Shown here in pieces: positions 24,601-37,743 of a stretch of DNA of 64,000 nucleotides. The notes below the pieces were generated by a model. The model was given only the letters and a program-made list of their open reading frames with translations. It searched no databases and was not told the DNA's origin. The stretch is from Stereocaulon alpinum. Taxonomy: Eukaryota; Ascomycota; Lecanoromycetes; Lecanorales; Stereocaulaceae. A program made the translations under genes and the position numbers. Each line of letters begins with the position of its first letter. The first letter of the stretch is position 1. The stretch lies in the NCBI GenBank assembly GCA_018257865.1, contig JAEUBA010000043.1, forward strand, positions 186,001-250,000, written 5' to 3'.

Positions 24601-24799
24601 TGTAACGCTAAACCCACCTGTCTACAGCGGGAGCTACGCAACGCTCATGATCCAGGGCAATCAAGCTACTAACTTGACCAACTCGACAGGAGCGACGGTG
24701 GCAGAATGGGCTATTATTGGAAGTATGGGACAGACTATGCCGATGGGTGCAACCATGGACCGGCGAGGTCTAGATTTGGGAAGGTATGTAAGGTCGTGA
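21629..24799 (+). CDS. ATH1: Acid trehalase, GH65 family, secreted or vacuolar
   Basis: Hydrolyses trehalose to two glucoses at acidic pH in the vacuole or cell wall space. Exons 21629..23165 and 23220..24799 give 1038 residues, normal for the family. The ATG at 21629 is chosen because it opens a signal peptide (MHCLRSLLVSGFGFLLFG); an in-frame ATG at 21473 would bury it behind 52 residues. Landmarks: RLSIANGYLGINV near the N-terminus, FWDAEIWMQPGL near residue 437, and CFDYEYHINGDI across the splice, where Glu-515 fits the GH65 general acid. Numerous N-x-S/T sequons support glycosylation. A C-terminal sugar-binding-like region (DGAASTKW) follows. A growth role on external trehalose is likely. 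Confidence 0.93.
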
Positions 24800-25257
24800 G
24801 ATGCTCGTTCTAGGAGGAGAGCATGTGCATGGGAAGACGATTATGAGGAATGAAGCAGGATGGTTGGCTATGGTCGCATCAAATAGAGCGGAATGTATAT
24901 AGTATTGTCTAAGAGAAGATGTTCAGGTATCCTGGATAGATGTCAACATCGAATCACTTCATGATGGCCGTCTTCTTGCTCTTCGATGTCTCAATGTGGC
25001 AGACTTGATGCTCGCTCCTGTTGTGAAGCTCCATGTGTTCAGCTCTGTTTCAAATTACCAGCACTTTGCTCTTGACTCAGGTTGTCAGCGAAATGCTGTA
25101 CTAACTATTGTATAACAGGAAAGTTCTCATATGGCAATTATTCACGGTGGCCACCTGCGGCATCTCGGCTAAACCTGCCCAATTCCAGCCAGCAACCTCA
25201 AGCTCCATCTCCAAGCTCCATTCCATCAAATAACCACCACACCACCCCAATACAACA
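24800..25257. other. Intergenic between acid trehalase and the EMC10-like gene
   Basis: About 460 bp holding a terminator region and a promoter. No gene is seen. Confidence 0.5.
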
Positions 25258-26101
25258 ATGTTCCTTCCCCTCGCCCTCCTCGCCCTCCTCCTCCCCGCCC
25301 TCTCCCTCGCCACCACCTCTTCTCCCCAACAACAACCCCAACCACCACCCCTCTACACAGCAACCCTCCACCACCTCCCCGTAACAACCTCCCCCCCCTC
25401 CTCCCTCCTCTCCTCCCCCAAAGATTCCCCCAAACCCCTCGCAATCCTGACCTACCACCCGCACCACCCGCACCTCTCCCGCCTGCTCTCATTCACGCCT
25501 CCGCCGAACTCCACCGACCCCAACGAACTCACACAAATAGCAATCTACCTACCAAATGGCGATACAGGAAGCGGCAGGGTCCGCACGAGCGCAACAGCAA
25601 CCTACGCTTTCCATTCCCCCTACAAGGGCCGATTCAGGATAACCGTCGACACCATAACAGGAAATATTATAGCTGCAAGCTATAACGCCCATCTCCCCTT
25701 ATCACACGCATCCTCCCAATCACAACCTCCCTCCCAATCGCAATTGAAACCTACAACGAAGTCGAAGGGAAGTGCAAAGGAAGTAGGAGTCAGAGGCGAT
25801 TTCGACATCCAACCCATGTCCCGCGCGCCAGCGATCGTGTTCGATAAACCGGCCAAGGGGAAGGGGAGTTCGAATCCTTTTTCTAGTGGGACGGGAAGTA
25901 GTGGTGCTACGGCAACAGAAGAAGAAGAGCCGGCGGAGAAGACGTTTTTGCAGAAGTGAGTCTTTTTTTTTTGTTGATTGTGGTTGGGGGGGGAAAGTTG
26001 TGAAGAGGAGATGGCTAATGTGGTGTCTACGCGATAGGTATTGGTGGCTTCTCATCGGCGTCGCGGTGTTGGCTATGTCGGGTGGTGGGGGGGAGAAGTG
26101 A
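25258..26101 (+). CDS. EMC10: ER membrane protein complex subunit 10-like protein
   Basis: The EMC inserts tail-anchored and multipass proteins into the ER membrane. Exons 25258..25955 and 26038..26101 (82-nt intron, GTGAGT...TAG) give 253 residues. A signal peptide (MFLPLALLALLLPALSLA) is followed by a Pro-rich linker, a beta-rich luminal region (TQIAIYLPNG, GRFRITVDTITG), an acidic stretch and KTFLQKYWWLLIGVAVLAMSG. This terminal helix exists only after splicing and matches the KYWM...LMMSG end of animal EMC10. Sequence similarity elsewhere is low, so the assignment rests on layout and the C-terminus. The 5' half is strongly C-rich and the 3' end G-rich. Confidence 0.75.
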
Positions 26102-26846
26102 GAGGATGGGGGTGTGAGAGGGGGGTGGGGGTGGATGGGGGAATCAGAGTGAGGGGATGGTTGATACGCGCCACACGCTCGATCAGTGGTGTAAAGAGAG
26201 AAGGAACTGTGAGTACTATTGGGGTATTTACAGAGGAAGATGGATAAGAGGATTTCGAATCAACGCTTTGGGCCATGTATAGAGCTTGAATGTTGCAACA
26301 AAGGGCGTATTGATCCGGATGAGTGTAGAGCGTACGTCACGTCCTAGTACTAGGTCATTGAGTGCTGAAATTCACGTTTGATACTTGATTCTACGATAGA
26401 TAGAGTCTAAAGGAGAGGCTATGAAGCATCCTATCTGACAATTCGAGCTCAGTATGACCAAAGATCGTAGTCGAACGGAATGTTTCTGAGCAAAATTAAT
26501 GGTATTTACTGCTCAGCATACTAAGCTAGAGTATCCGAAAAGGGCAGCTATCAAGCAGCGTAAGCATCACTGCTAAGGATGCAAGCCCTAGTAGACCGCA
26601 TTCCCCAAAGCTAATTAAGCCATGTGTAGCCACTTGCAAGCTCTAAGCATATTCGAAGCAAGACATTTACCACCCTGCTATGCTCTGTACGGTCTATTCC
26701 ATGTCATTATCTGCGCTGGCTTTGTCTGCATTGGTACTATCATCTGTGTTCGATGGTTTGGAATCGCTGGCATGACTATCGCTGACGTTGACGGCGAGGA
26801 AGGACTTGGGGAGTTTCACACTGTCCATTGTCAGCTCAGATCTTCA
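26102..26846. other. Intergenic between convergent genes
   Basis: Holds the 3' regions of the EMC10-like gene (G-rich) and of VIP1. I see no supported gene. Confidence 0.5.
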
Positions 26847-29800
26847 TCAACATGGCAAAAAGCAAGAGGAAGCGGAGTGGCTGGCATACGTATGAAATCT
26901 GGCCCTAAGCGTCTCAATAACTTCCTTCCAGTCCATATGCGTCGTCAAGCTCCTCCTCGGCGCACACCCAATTGAATGCTTCGAGTCAAGCTGCACGTCC
27001 AGCGGGTCGAACGTATGGCAACCAGGTGTGATAGTAATACGAATGCTGTAAGCAAAAACGTCTGCGTCTTTATCCTCTGACTCGTACAGTTCGAATGTGA
27101 CGTGAGACAGGTAGTCCAATTCGGGAATCGCATTACGTTCGATCTTCGTCTTGATGCCTCCTTCCATGATACAATTGACCAGAGTATAGATGTGTGATTC
27201 TTTTGTGAAGTATATGAATGACTTGGCGTCTTCAGAGGCTTGTACTTCCTCCAGATCGTGGACGATCTCTTTCAGCAGAGGCAAGGAGGTCAGGAGGCCG
27301 ATCTCGAGCTTCTCTTCGTTGCTGATGCCGTATTCTTGAGGACATACGAAGTCGAAGAGGACCTTTGCCAATTTGTAAAGCTCGCGTAGATTTTCCAGTC
27401 GAACATCTAACTTGGCCTTGGTTTGGCCAGTCCCTTTGTAGAGTTTGAAGTATGATTCTCGAGAGTCTTCGGACACGGGCTGAGGTGATGAAGGGTTCAT
27501 CATCGATTTGCGTCTGAGTCCCATGCGCTGCGCCAGGTTATGATGTGGCGCGTTAGCGTCAGCGACTTTGTCGCCTGCTTTGTCGCCTGCTTTGTCGCCT
27601 CCACTGTTCTTGCGTCGATGTTTCATGAGGTTACTAGAGCTGTGAGATGATCTGGGCTCTGAGTAGGTATCAGCTGCAAGTTTCAAGTCCTCGGTAATCT
27701 CGTCGTCTGGCATGTTTGAATCAGGCGTGAACACCCACTCAAGGAACTGCCGATTATGCAAAACATCAAATTTCATCGTGTCGTAGAGCTCGGAGATCTT
27801 GCTGGGATCAATCTTGTCGGAGTCACAGAATTCGCTGAATAGCTTCTCCCACCGTTCTTTGAACAGCTCAGCATCTTCCCCGCAACACCACCTGGCCTGA
27901 ATGGACGACACTGCCTGGGATTGAGTTGGGTGGGTACCGGATCCTGGAGCCGCTGTGGGAGCTCCTCCCTCGCCTGATTTATTCAAAGCGGTCAGGGATG
28001 CAGTGGCACCGCTATTGAGCTTCTTGTAATTATACCTCATGACCCTTCGATGAAACACCATCAATTCTGCTACTTTGCCAACAACCACCGAGGGTTCTGG
28101 CATGTTGTTCGGCCACGCGAATTGGGGCGGCGCTTGGTGGCCCTTGCGAAGCAAGAGCTTGAGCTTCTTCTTGACTTTATCCATGACATCTTTGGCGGCG
28201 TTAGAGTCGTCGAGGAGGTCTTTTCGAACAGTAATGGAAGATTCTGGGACATCTTTCTTGTTCAAGAAAGATGCAGCCCATATTTGCGCTACAAAGTGTC
28301 AGTAATTGCTGTATCGAAATAGTAAAATACATACCGCTAGTACTGACTCTCCTCTCTGAACTTGTGAACACCCGAACATCGTTAAGTACTTCCTTGTTCA
28401 TCAGGAGCATGTCGTTCCTCATGTTCTCTCCATCGTCTTGTGCTTGATAACGTGCAGAGTGAGTGGGCTCGCCACCCCATTTGACTATTAGCTGCAATTT
28501 CTCAATCACTAGATCGTTCTCAACCGCTGAGAATCGAGAAAGCGTCGTTTCTGCTAAAGAGTCGCTCCTCGTTGGTGGACGTGAGAGAGGTGCCGAATCA
28601 TCTTCTGGCTCCTCAGTAAGACCTTGGTCGGACAGAGGCGCTTGCTGGTTGTTGGTTTCATCGACCCGACTCTCAATCTGACTGAGGATTTTGGTAATTT
28701 CTGCAGGCTTCCTCTTGCGAAACATGGGCTTGATCTGGACTTTTGTGCCCGTCCAAGCACCTTTTCGAGCTAATGAAGTCCGGAGTAGCTGCAGCTTCTC
28801 TGGATCCTCAACACCCTGCTTCATAGCTACCTTGACAGCATCTAGAACGCTATTCAACGCCGCTTCGCCCTTGAGCAGTACTTCCTCTTGATGTCCTTTA
28901 AGCAATTCGATGAAAGGTTGAGTATGGAATGTGAATTTGAATTTCTGCTTCGGAGTGCGATCTGCGTGCCTTATTACAGATACCAAACCCTTCAATTTCC
29001 AGGAATGCTTGGAAGATGGTTGCGGAGCGGTCTCCGCAGGTTCTGAAGTTATGGACGGCGATGGTTGCGCTGAATGTTCCGCTGCTAGTGCAGGTGGGGG
29101 AAGTTGGTCGCCGTTTTCGAGCGGTAGATTCGGTATAACAGGCTTCTGGCCTCCCTGTAAGGTTGGCGGCGAAGACATGGGTGTTGTATTCGACTCTGTG
29201 TCGGGCGTGTTCGTACCGTGTGAATGGTGACCAAGACCTCTCAACTTAGACATGCTAGGAGACTTCATCAGACTCTTTAGTGCAGAGCGGTGGCCGGTGA
29301 CTGTGTTTTTGCGGTTGGGTAGGTTCGCCTCGCCCTGGTTCTTCTCGAATACGTCTTCACGGATTGGTGTCACCTCTGGAGTGGTACCATCACGTCTATG
29401 CTTCTCGTTCACAAACATCTCTCTGAGAATGCTAGCGCATTTGTCATAGTAGTCGTTGTTGTCTTTAACAAAGCTCCATCCGTTGACATCTATGACGTAA
29501 CTTTGGTTCCTAACACGGAGCATGTCAAATCCACAGATTCGCTGTCCGAAGCCGTTTGCGATCTTAGTAGCCATTGATTGCTCTTCCGGGCTCAACTTGC
29601 AGATATAGCGAATTTCTTTTCCGTGAGTGTTGCGCCGGACAAGGCCATCGACGACAGGGGAAGTCCGAGTCTCTGCGTGGCAATAATTCGGCCCCACAGT
29701 GTAGGCTTTGATATCTTCTGCGTTGTCAACGTGCAGAAATTGCTCGTAAAGGTAGCTGCTATCCTTTTCTGTGACAGCTCTTGGAACGATCAGGTCTTTG

Positions 29801-31755
29801 TCCCATTCGGAGCTCTTGTTGCCTATCTTCCGGAACAATCTTCTACCACCACCGCCACTATCATGGTCTTTTGGAAAGTAGATGTGAATGTTGTGATCTT
29901 CGCCACTGACAGGTTTCTCAACAAAAGGCTTTCGTAATGTCTTGCCGTCAACCAATAGGGTATCCCCATCATCAACTAGTCGTACTTCTTGTGTAGGCGG
30001 TATTCCTCCACCAGTACCATCGTCAGGGCCTTCCAATTTGACTCTACTAAAGGTATAGAGATGTTCGGCAAGTTTCGGAGACTCCAAGGTTGGTCCACCA
30101 TCCCGGTTGACTTCGATTCGTTTAGGTGTCGGCACGCCCATGCTATCGAGTATACGTAAGCATATTCTGCGATCCCACAGAATCTTTTGCATAGGCAGGT
30201 CATTAACGCAAAAGGGTTTCCGGAGGTTTTGATACGCTATGGCTTTGTCAAGAGGAAAGCCATCCGAGAAGAAGGATATCAAGAAGTCGCTACACCATTT
30301 CATCAGCCTTGCTAGACTCAATGATAGCGTATCCCATGACATCGTTCGGAGACCGGGGTTGTAAGGAACGATTTAGACCTGGCATGTCTTTGATAACAGA
30401 ACAACAGACTTGTGGGGCTTACCAATCTGGCCAGTTTTCCACCTCTAAACTATATTGTCAGCCTTGGTCGGAATAATCGAGAGAAATTGCTGACCTTCGT
30501 CTAAGATGACCTTGTCTCCAAAGATAACGATGTCGAAGTCTCCATCGGCTTGTATACGAGTCAATACTTTGCGACTTGCCTTGCTGCGGGCTTTGACATC
30601 AAGGGCGCATACACCGACTCGTCCAATCGTGATCGATCTTGCTACACTAGGTGTTAATTCCATAGGCAAACGGTTGGCAGCCACTCTTGAACCGACTCAC
30701 TTCGCTCACTGTTACTAGGGCTTACAGCGCTGCTTGTAACATTGCTACCGTTTGGTTGCCTCTGCTGCGTTCGACTGCGTGATCTTCTTGGAGCGCTCGG
30801 TCGTGCCAATGGGCCAGAGTTCCACGAATCCAGATGCTTAGCAGGGGCATTGGAGGTACCTGGTTGAGGCTCTTTCAAGGCATTGACGGGCACTACCCAC
30901 ACCGGTCAACCCATCTTCAAAATTACCCGTATAATGCACCAAGGAGTTCGAACCTTGATGCAGTGGCTGAGAGTTGGCGGTTACTGATACTGGGTCCGTG
31001 GCGGTTGTAGCTGAGGACGTTGCTTCTCCTTTTCCGGCACCTAGAGAAGGTGAGAGGGGGGTAGCAGTAGGATTGGGTAGCTCAGAAATACCGCTCTTGA
31101 TTGAGCCAGCGGTAGAACTTGCTGCACTTTCTGGAGCACTGGTCAGATTGGCGGCTCCACTGTAGATTGCAGAGCCCAAAGAGTACAGCGAAGAGAGAGA
31201 GAGACGATCTCCTGGCTTGTTGAAGTTTGAGACTGGGGGTTTCAAAACAGAATCGGAGAGAGCAGAGGCACTTGGAGAGCCCGCCAGGCTCGTTGTGTTC
31301 ATCGTCCTCTCTAGATCCTCTGTCCCACTTGTATTCCCAATCGCCTTGCCTTCCTTTATGCCATCCATTCCTCCTTCCATTTCTCTAACTTCCATGCTAT
31401 TCTGCATTGCCGAAGGGCGACGAACAGCGGAGGGTCGGTATATTGAGGATGGCTTGCTTGCAGGCGGTGGCATAGAAATGCTCGCTCTGCCTATGTTCCC
31501 TCCGATCGTCCCAACATCGGCAAACCTACTCTTCCGGTTCGGGAGAGCTGCATTTTGGGCAGCCACAAGGAGTGAATGAGAGGGTGCACGCCCGGTCGAG
31601 GCCAGTGAAGGCACGGGTTTGGTAGCGCTTGTAGGAGAGGGAGGACCGGAGGTGTGTGCGGCTCTTTCCTGGCTGTCACACTTGATCGATCCGTTCCGAG
31701 ACTTCTGATTGGAGGTGGCGCTTTCGTTGCTAGTTGACGTTGATAGCGTCGCCAT
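26847..31755 (-). CDS. VIP1: Inositol hexakisphosphate/diphosphoinositol pentakisphosphate kinase (VIP1/Asp1/PPIP5K)
   Basis: Bifunctional enzyme that makes and removes 1-pyrophosphates on InsP6/InsP7, affecting phosphate signalling and polarity. Six exons on the minus strand: 31755..30927, 30859..30701, 30641..30495, 30444..30423, 30289..28335 and 28288..26847, giving 1517 residues. The N-terminal ~330 residues are Ser/Pro/Thr-rich and disordered. The ATP-grasp kinase starts at VGVCALDVKARSK; the 22-nt exon 4 supplies VENWPD, needed for DEEVENWPDCDFLISF. The phosphatase signature RHADRTP lies near residue 827, and the last splice restores ERRVSTSAQIWAAS. A short GDKAGDKAGDK repeat sits in the phosphatase half. 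The first two introns lie in poorly conserved sequence and are less certain. Confidence 0.93.
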
Positions 31756-32133
31756 CTCATCTCCAATCTATTGACAGCGCGTGACCGATCTTGATTACCC
31801 TGCATAGGGCCGCATAAAGTGTTGAGAGAGCATCATCAAGTCACGCAACGGGCCAAACATACCGACAGAAGCAGGAACGTGGCTCCAGGGTCCGCATGAG
31901 ATCTAGGTAGCTCCGTATCTGCAGAGATGCTACTTGCGGAGGGAAGCGGCGGCGTAGTGTGCAGTGGGATGACGCAAGAAAAGGCTATTAGCCAGCCGAC
32001 GGCCGGCCTGCTTGCATATGGCTTGCATAGCTCGCATAGGTACCTTATCTAGCCTAGAAAACTTAGATTAAGCCCTAAAGCGATTTCGTATCAATGTGCA
32101 AATTGATAAATTCAGCTTAAAGACTCATCCACG
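31756..32133. promoter_or_regulatory. Shared divergent promoter of VIP1 and UTP21
   Basis: Only 378 bp separate the two start codons. An AGCCCTAA element at 32071-32078, 56 bp before the UTP21 ATG, resembles the telobox-like sites bound by Tbf1 at ribosome-biogenesis promoters in filamentous fungi. Its role here is inferred. Confidence 0.4.
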
Positions 32134-35100
32134 ATGTCGTGGGGGGACGTCAACGGCAACAGCGACGTTGCTGTTGTCAAGCGCCAGAAGCTGTCAAATG
32201 GAACCCACTCCGAGCGCCGAACCCCACGAATCTTCGCGCCGTTTAGGGTAAGCCTCCCGCACTGACAATGTGGAATAGTGGTTACTGATAGGAAGCTCAA
32301 CAGACAATTGGCCTCGTCTCCTCGACTGCCGTCCCGTTCACCTCCCTCCCACTCGGCAAAACCACCTTCCAAATTACAACCTCCGTTGGAAAATGCCTCC
32401 ACACTTACGACCTTCTCAAGGGTTTGAATCTTGTTTTCGTCACTCGACCTCAGACGCCAGCTGACATCACATCCACGTTTGCCTGGAAGGACAGAGTCTT
32501 CGCAGCATGGGGTGGAGGTGCCACAACTAGCAATGTCGGCGTTTGGGTGTTCAAAAGGGGGAAGAAGGTTGGGGAGCTGGAGGTTCCACGCGATCTGGAG
32601 GAACCACTCAAACAAGTCGCTGTATTCGGCTCATGGATTGTGGGATCAGGCTCGACTCGAATAGAGGTCTGGAACTCTACGACGTACGAGCATTATACAA
32701 CCCTTATGCCGACGGCTTCAAAGAATGGCAACCAAGCGGGTATACTTTCGGGAGGGCTCTGTAACATGCCAACTTTCCTGAATAAGATTCTCGTGGGAAA
32801 GAGAGATGGGAGTGTGGACATCTGGAACCTGAGCACCGGCAAGCTGATCTATACCATCCTGCCACCGAGCTCTCAATCTGGGGCGGTCACGGCGCTAGAG
32901 CCAACTCCTGCACTGTCTCTGCTTGCAATTGCTCGAGCAGATGGATCTATAGTCCTACATGACGTCAGGACCGATAAACCCATTCTCAATATCAATGCGA
33001 GAACATCTCAGCCTTCCACCATAACCTCGATATCTTTTCGAACAGACGGGCTCGGTGCGGGAGAGGATGGCAGTAAGGCGGGTATTATGGCAACAGCAGG
33101 AACAGGCGAGGGAGATGTTACTTTCTGGGATCTTGATGATGGTGGTCGTATCAAAGGTGTTCTGCGAGGCGCCCATAATCCACCCACATCTTTGCAGAAT
33201 GGTGACTTGAGTGGAATCAACAAGATCGAATTCCTGCCTGGTCAAGATGTCATGATCACAAGTGGGCTTGACAATAGTCTAAGATCCTGGATTTTCGATG
33301 CAAATTCGCTTTCTGCAACCCCTCGAGTCCTTCATTCTCGCTGCGGTCATGCTGCACCAGTCACAAAGCTCAGCTTTGTACCTTCAAATTCTGAGGGGGC
33401 AGACACTGGAGGCAAATGGCTCATGAGTGCTGGGAGAGACCAGAGCCTCTGGGGATGGAGCTTACGACGAGACGGACAGAGTACTGAGCTTAGCCAAGGT
33501 AACGTCCGGAGGAAAGCAAAGAAGCTCGGTCTTCTAGGAAAGAATGTCGGTACTGAAATCTCGACTAGCCTTGGAGACCTGAGAGCACCCGAGATCACGA
33601 GCATGGCCTGCTCACTCAATCGTGATGGCGGTATGGGTGCGTCGACTGGTGGTGGGCCTGTTTGGACAAATTCCACATCAAAGAAGGGACCGGCTGATGC
33701 ATCCGAAAGCAACGCTACTGGCTGGGAGAGCGTCGTTACTGGTCACCGTGGGGACAAATTTGCAAGGACCTGGTTCTGGGGTAGAAAGAAAGCCGGGAGA
33801 TGGGCGTTTGAGACTGGCGATAGCACCGAAGTTACCAGTGTGGCTATCACGTCTTGTGGAACCTTTGCACTGGTGGGCTCCGCAGGCGGAAGTATATCGA
33901 TGTTCAATCTCCAGTCTGGTATACATCGCCAAAAGTTCCCATCTTCATTGACTCCTGCGCAAGCGAGGAAGTTGAAATTGAGCCTCGCTACCAGCAACGA
34001 TTCACCTAATCAAAGGGTAGAAGGAGCAAGAAAATTTGCTGTAGGCGAAGGCAGGCACAAGAAAGCAGTGACTGGGCTCATGGTCGACGGCTTGAACAGA
34101 ACAGTGATCAGCTGTGGACTGGATGGCAGAATCAAGTTCTGGGACTTCCAAACAGGATGCTTACAAGATGAGATTGATTGGTTTCCAATGACTGCAGTCA
34201 TATCGTCACAATACCATGGACCCAGTGACCTCATCGCTCTAAGCTGCGACGATATGTCTATTCGCGTGGTTGATACCGAGACCAAGAGACTTGTCAGAGA
34301 GCTGTGGGGCTGTCTTGGCCAAGTCAGCGACTTCTGCTTCTCGAACGATGGGCGATGGGTAGTCGCAGCCTCAATGGACGCGGTCATTCGTGTGTGGGAT
34401 CTGCCTACCGGCCACCTCGTCAATGCAGTCCAACTTGAAAGCCCATGCACAGCTCTTGCATTTTCGGATTCTGGGGAGTTTCTAGCTACAGCGCACGCTG
34501 ATAGTGTGGGAATCAACATCTGGAATAATCGAACACTATTCACCCACGTACCTACAAGACTAATCAAAGAAGACGAGATGAGCTCTGCTATCGCTCTTAC
34601 ATCATCCGGCGAAATCGGTCACGGCTTGATAGACGCAGCCTTCGACGGAGTGCCATCAGAAGAAGATGATGAAGATGCCTCTTACAATGCTTTGGCAACA
34701 ACTGATCAATTGGACATTGACATGCTCACACTAAGCCTTGTTCCCAAATCCCGCTGGCAAACGCTCGTCCACCTCGACATCATCCGCCAACGCAACAAGC
34801 CCAAAAAATCTCCCAAAGCACCCGAGAAAGCCCCCTTCTTCCTCCCCTCTCTCGAGAATGCCAAACCTCCTCAAGCACCATCTACAGAAGTATCTGATCA
34901 AATCACGCAGACCGAGCGTTCTCGCATAATCAAAATGGACCGCACAGGCACCGCAAGCACCTTCACCACCACCCTGCACGCCAGCTCTGATTTAGGCGAC
35001 TACACCCTCTTCATCGAGCACCTCAAGACCCTGTCTCCCTCAGCAGCGGATATCGAGATCCGCTCCCTGAATCCAGATGAGCTCACAAGCTTCGTCTCAG

Positions 35101-35321
35101 CGCTTACGTATCGATTACGACAGAAGCGCGATTACGAACTAATTCAAGCCTGGATGTCTGTCTTTCTACGCATGCACGGAGAGAACGTGCCGAGTAATGC
35201 CGAGCTGAGGAAGGTCTTGGTAGAGTGGAGGCAATGGCAGGCTTCGGAGGGCAAGAGGTTGGGTAATTTGGTTGGGTTTTGTGGTGGTGTGGTGGGTTTT
35301 TTGAGGAGTGGGAGAGCGTAA
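32134..35321 (+). CDS. UTP21: U3 snoRNP / SSU processome protein UTP21 (WDR36 homologue)
   Basis: WD40 scaffold in the UTP-B module of the small-subunit processome, needed for early 18S pre-rRNA processing in the nucleolus. Exons 32134..32247 and 32304..35321 give 1043 residues. The 56-nt intron (GTAAGC...CAG) joins RIFAPFR to TIGLVSSTAVPFTSLPLG, a highly conserved start. Two beta-propellers follow, with clear repeats such as GRWVVAASMDAVIRVWDLPTG. The C-terminal Utp21 domain includes LSLVPKSRWQTL and ends in helical repeats (ELIQAWMSVFLRMHGE). Length and domain order are normal. It is divergent from VIP1 and upstream of another ribosome-biogenesis gene, ENP1. Confidence 0.96.
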
Positions 35322-36144
35322 TTGGCATTTATTGCAGGGCTGGAGGAGCAACAATCGAATGGGATCGATAGAGCGCCGTTTGGATCTCCACAAAAGCCTC
35401 TTCGCGCGTTCATGGTTCGGTTGTGTCTCAGCGTGATTGAGCGTGCTAGTGCGAGCAAAGATACCCGTTGACGTCTACGAATGTATGGAAATTATCCTAT
35501 TGAGTATTAGAATCAAAAGTTCTACAATGATCCCACTAAAACACACCCAATCCTTAAATTCATGATGCGTAGAGGGCATTGATTCAGATCGCTGATGTTG
35601 CGTCGCAAGTTTGCCAAAGTCCAGACACCCACGTCAATGTGGATACTCAGTGATCAGGAACCGAATTCATGTGATGGGTAGACAAGGCTGAGAGCGCTGA
35701 TCACGGCAGGTGCCTTCGAGTTGCCCTCGTTGAACGATGATAGGCTTAGTATGTCCAAGTGTCATAGCTAGGACAAAACGAATGCACATGGGCCCCCGAG
35801 CCGCCCGGAACGTCTCTCCTAGTCGCGCCTACGTACGGAGTACTGAAAATGTCGATTACCCCTGAATCGTGCTCTTACATACCATCCTGAGCCATCCTAA
35901 GGTAGTATGTTGGGGGCACCCTAAGGTAGGGACTAATTCAACGGCTCGCTTAGCAATGCAGGGATTCCAATCTGCGCCCTCACCCGACGGCACTCCATCT
36001 GTCCTATGACGAGATGCATTCGAGGGTATTGCTTGGCTACCGCGCTAAGATAAGATAAGGGTCCTTCTTTCCACACTGAGAATGAATTCTTGGCACTCGG
36101 TACAATTTCTTAATTCTTGGTAAACGTGACTCTCCAGCATCACG
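35322..36144. other. Intergenic between UTP21 and ENP1
   Basis: About 820 bp. A short direct repeat (CCTAAGGTAG, at about 35897 and 35920) is visible, but no gene. Confidence 0.5.
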
Positions 36145-37743
36145 ATGGCACCCTCTTCACGATCAAGGTCCCAGAGACGGCACGTTCCCCTAGAACAAGA
36201 TCTGACCGCGACAGGTCCTCTGAGGACTAGGTCGAAAAAGAGAAAGTCTAGGCCCGAGGACGAAGATGGAGGCTACATAGACTCAAAGTCGTCACGAAAG
36301 ATTCTGAAGATTGGTCAAGACTTGGTGGATGAGGAACGGCAGGAGAATGCGGAATCAGCACCGAATCCTGCCTTTACATTCGAGTCTCGCTTCGGTACTG
36401 AGAGCAGTTCTGATGAAGGAGATGCACGGCATGATGATGAGGAAGCCTGGGGGGATGAGGAGGACGATGTGGTGGAAGAAGTTGTAGGTTGTGCGTACTA
36501 AGTTTGGCGGACGTTCAATGACTAGTCTGGTATAGGAAATAGATCCAAATGACCTAAGCCTCTTCAACAGATTCATACCGTCTACCACAGCAGATCCTTT
36601 CTTACAGTCAACCGCGAATGCCGAAGCAGAAGGGCAGGGGACAAACCTCGCAGATCTCATATTGGAGAAGATAGCCGCTCATGAAGCTGGCCAGGTGGGA
36701 GAGCCAGTTATACAGGGTGAGGGCATGCCGGAGGATGCGGTGGAGCTGCCCGCGAAGGTCGTTGAAGTTTACTCCAAGTCAGTTTATGTTGCAGTAGTCC
36801 AGCGCTGAAGACGCTGATCTTTTACTACGCAGAATTGGCCTGCTGCTGAGTCGTTACAAGTCTGGAAAATTGCCCAAGCCATTCAAGATCATTCCTAGCC
36901 TACCACAATGGGAGGAGCTCCTTGCCATTACGAGACCCGAATCATGGACACCCAATGCATGCTACGAAGCGACTCGAATATTCGTATCGAGCAAGCCTCA
37001 CATCACACAAACATTCCTACGAACCGTACTGCTCGATCGAGTACGGGAAGACATCCACGAGACGAAAAAGCTGAATGTACATTTATTCAACGCACTCAAG
37101 AAGGCTCTCTACAAACCCAGTGCTTGGTTCAAGGGCCTGCTCTTCCCTCTGGTCGATGGTCAATGCACTCTAAGGGAAGCTCACATCATCAGCTCGGTCC
37201 TGGTACGCGTCTCGATACCAGTCCTACACTCAGCTGCCGCTCTGCTACGGTTGACGGAAATAGCAGCAGAGCAGACCTCCTCAATGTCAAGCGAAGCGGC
37301 AGGGGCCACAAACATCTTTATCAGAGTGCTTCTAGAGAAGAAGTATGCATTGCCATAGTAAGTCATCCACTGCGTTGACCTAATGTGATGCTGACAATTG
37401 GGATAGCAAAGTCATCGATGGCTTAGTATTTCATTTCCTCCGATTCCGTGCCACAGCCCCCACTACTGGGAATATCGGAGATTTGGACGCTTCCAACCTA
37501 TCCACAAGAGACGTCAGGTTACCAGTGATATGGCACCAATGTCTCCTTGCCTTTGCACAGCGTTACCGAAATGACATTACCGAGGACCAGCGAGAAGCTT
37601 TGCTGGATCTATTGTTAGTACGAGGGCACAAGGACATCGGGCCTGAGGTACGACGGGAATTACTTGAGGGCAGAGGGCGAGGTGTGCCTGTGGACGAAAC
37701 CCGAGACATGGAGGGTGACGATACCATGTTCGATGCTCCATAA
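36145..37743 (+). CDS. ENP1: Bystin, essential 40S ribosome biogenesis factor
   Basis: Bystin/Enp1 binds pre-40S particles and is needed for 18S maturation and export. Four exons: 36145..36483, 36536..36777, 36833..37357 and 37407..37743, giving 480 residues, the usual size. The N-terminal ~110 residues are charged with acidic runs (EEDDVVEEV). The conserved domain runs from NDLSLFNRFIP through SRYKSGKLPKPFKIIP, HLFNALKKALYKPSAWFKG, LREAHIISSVL, VIDGLVFHFLRF and LPVIWHQCLLAFAQRY. Introns are 49-55 nt; splicing is needed for YSKIGLLL and ALPYKVIDG. The first donor was placed at GTAGGT (36484) to keep EVEIDPND in frame. Confidence 0.95.
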
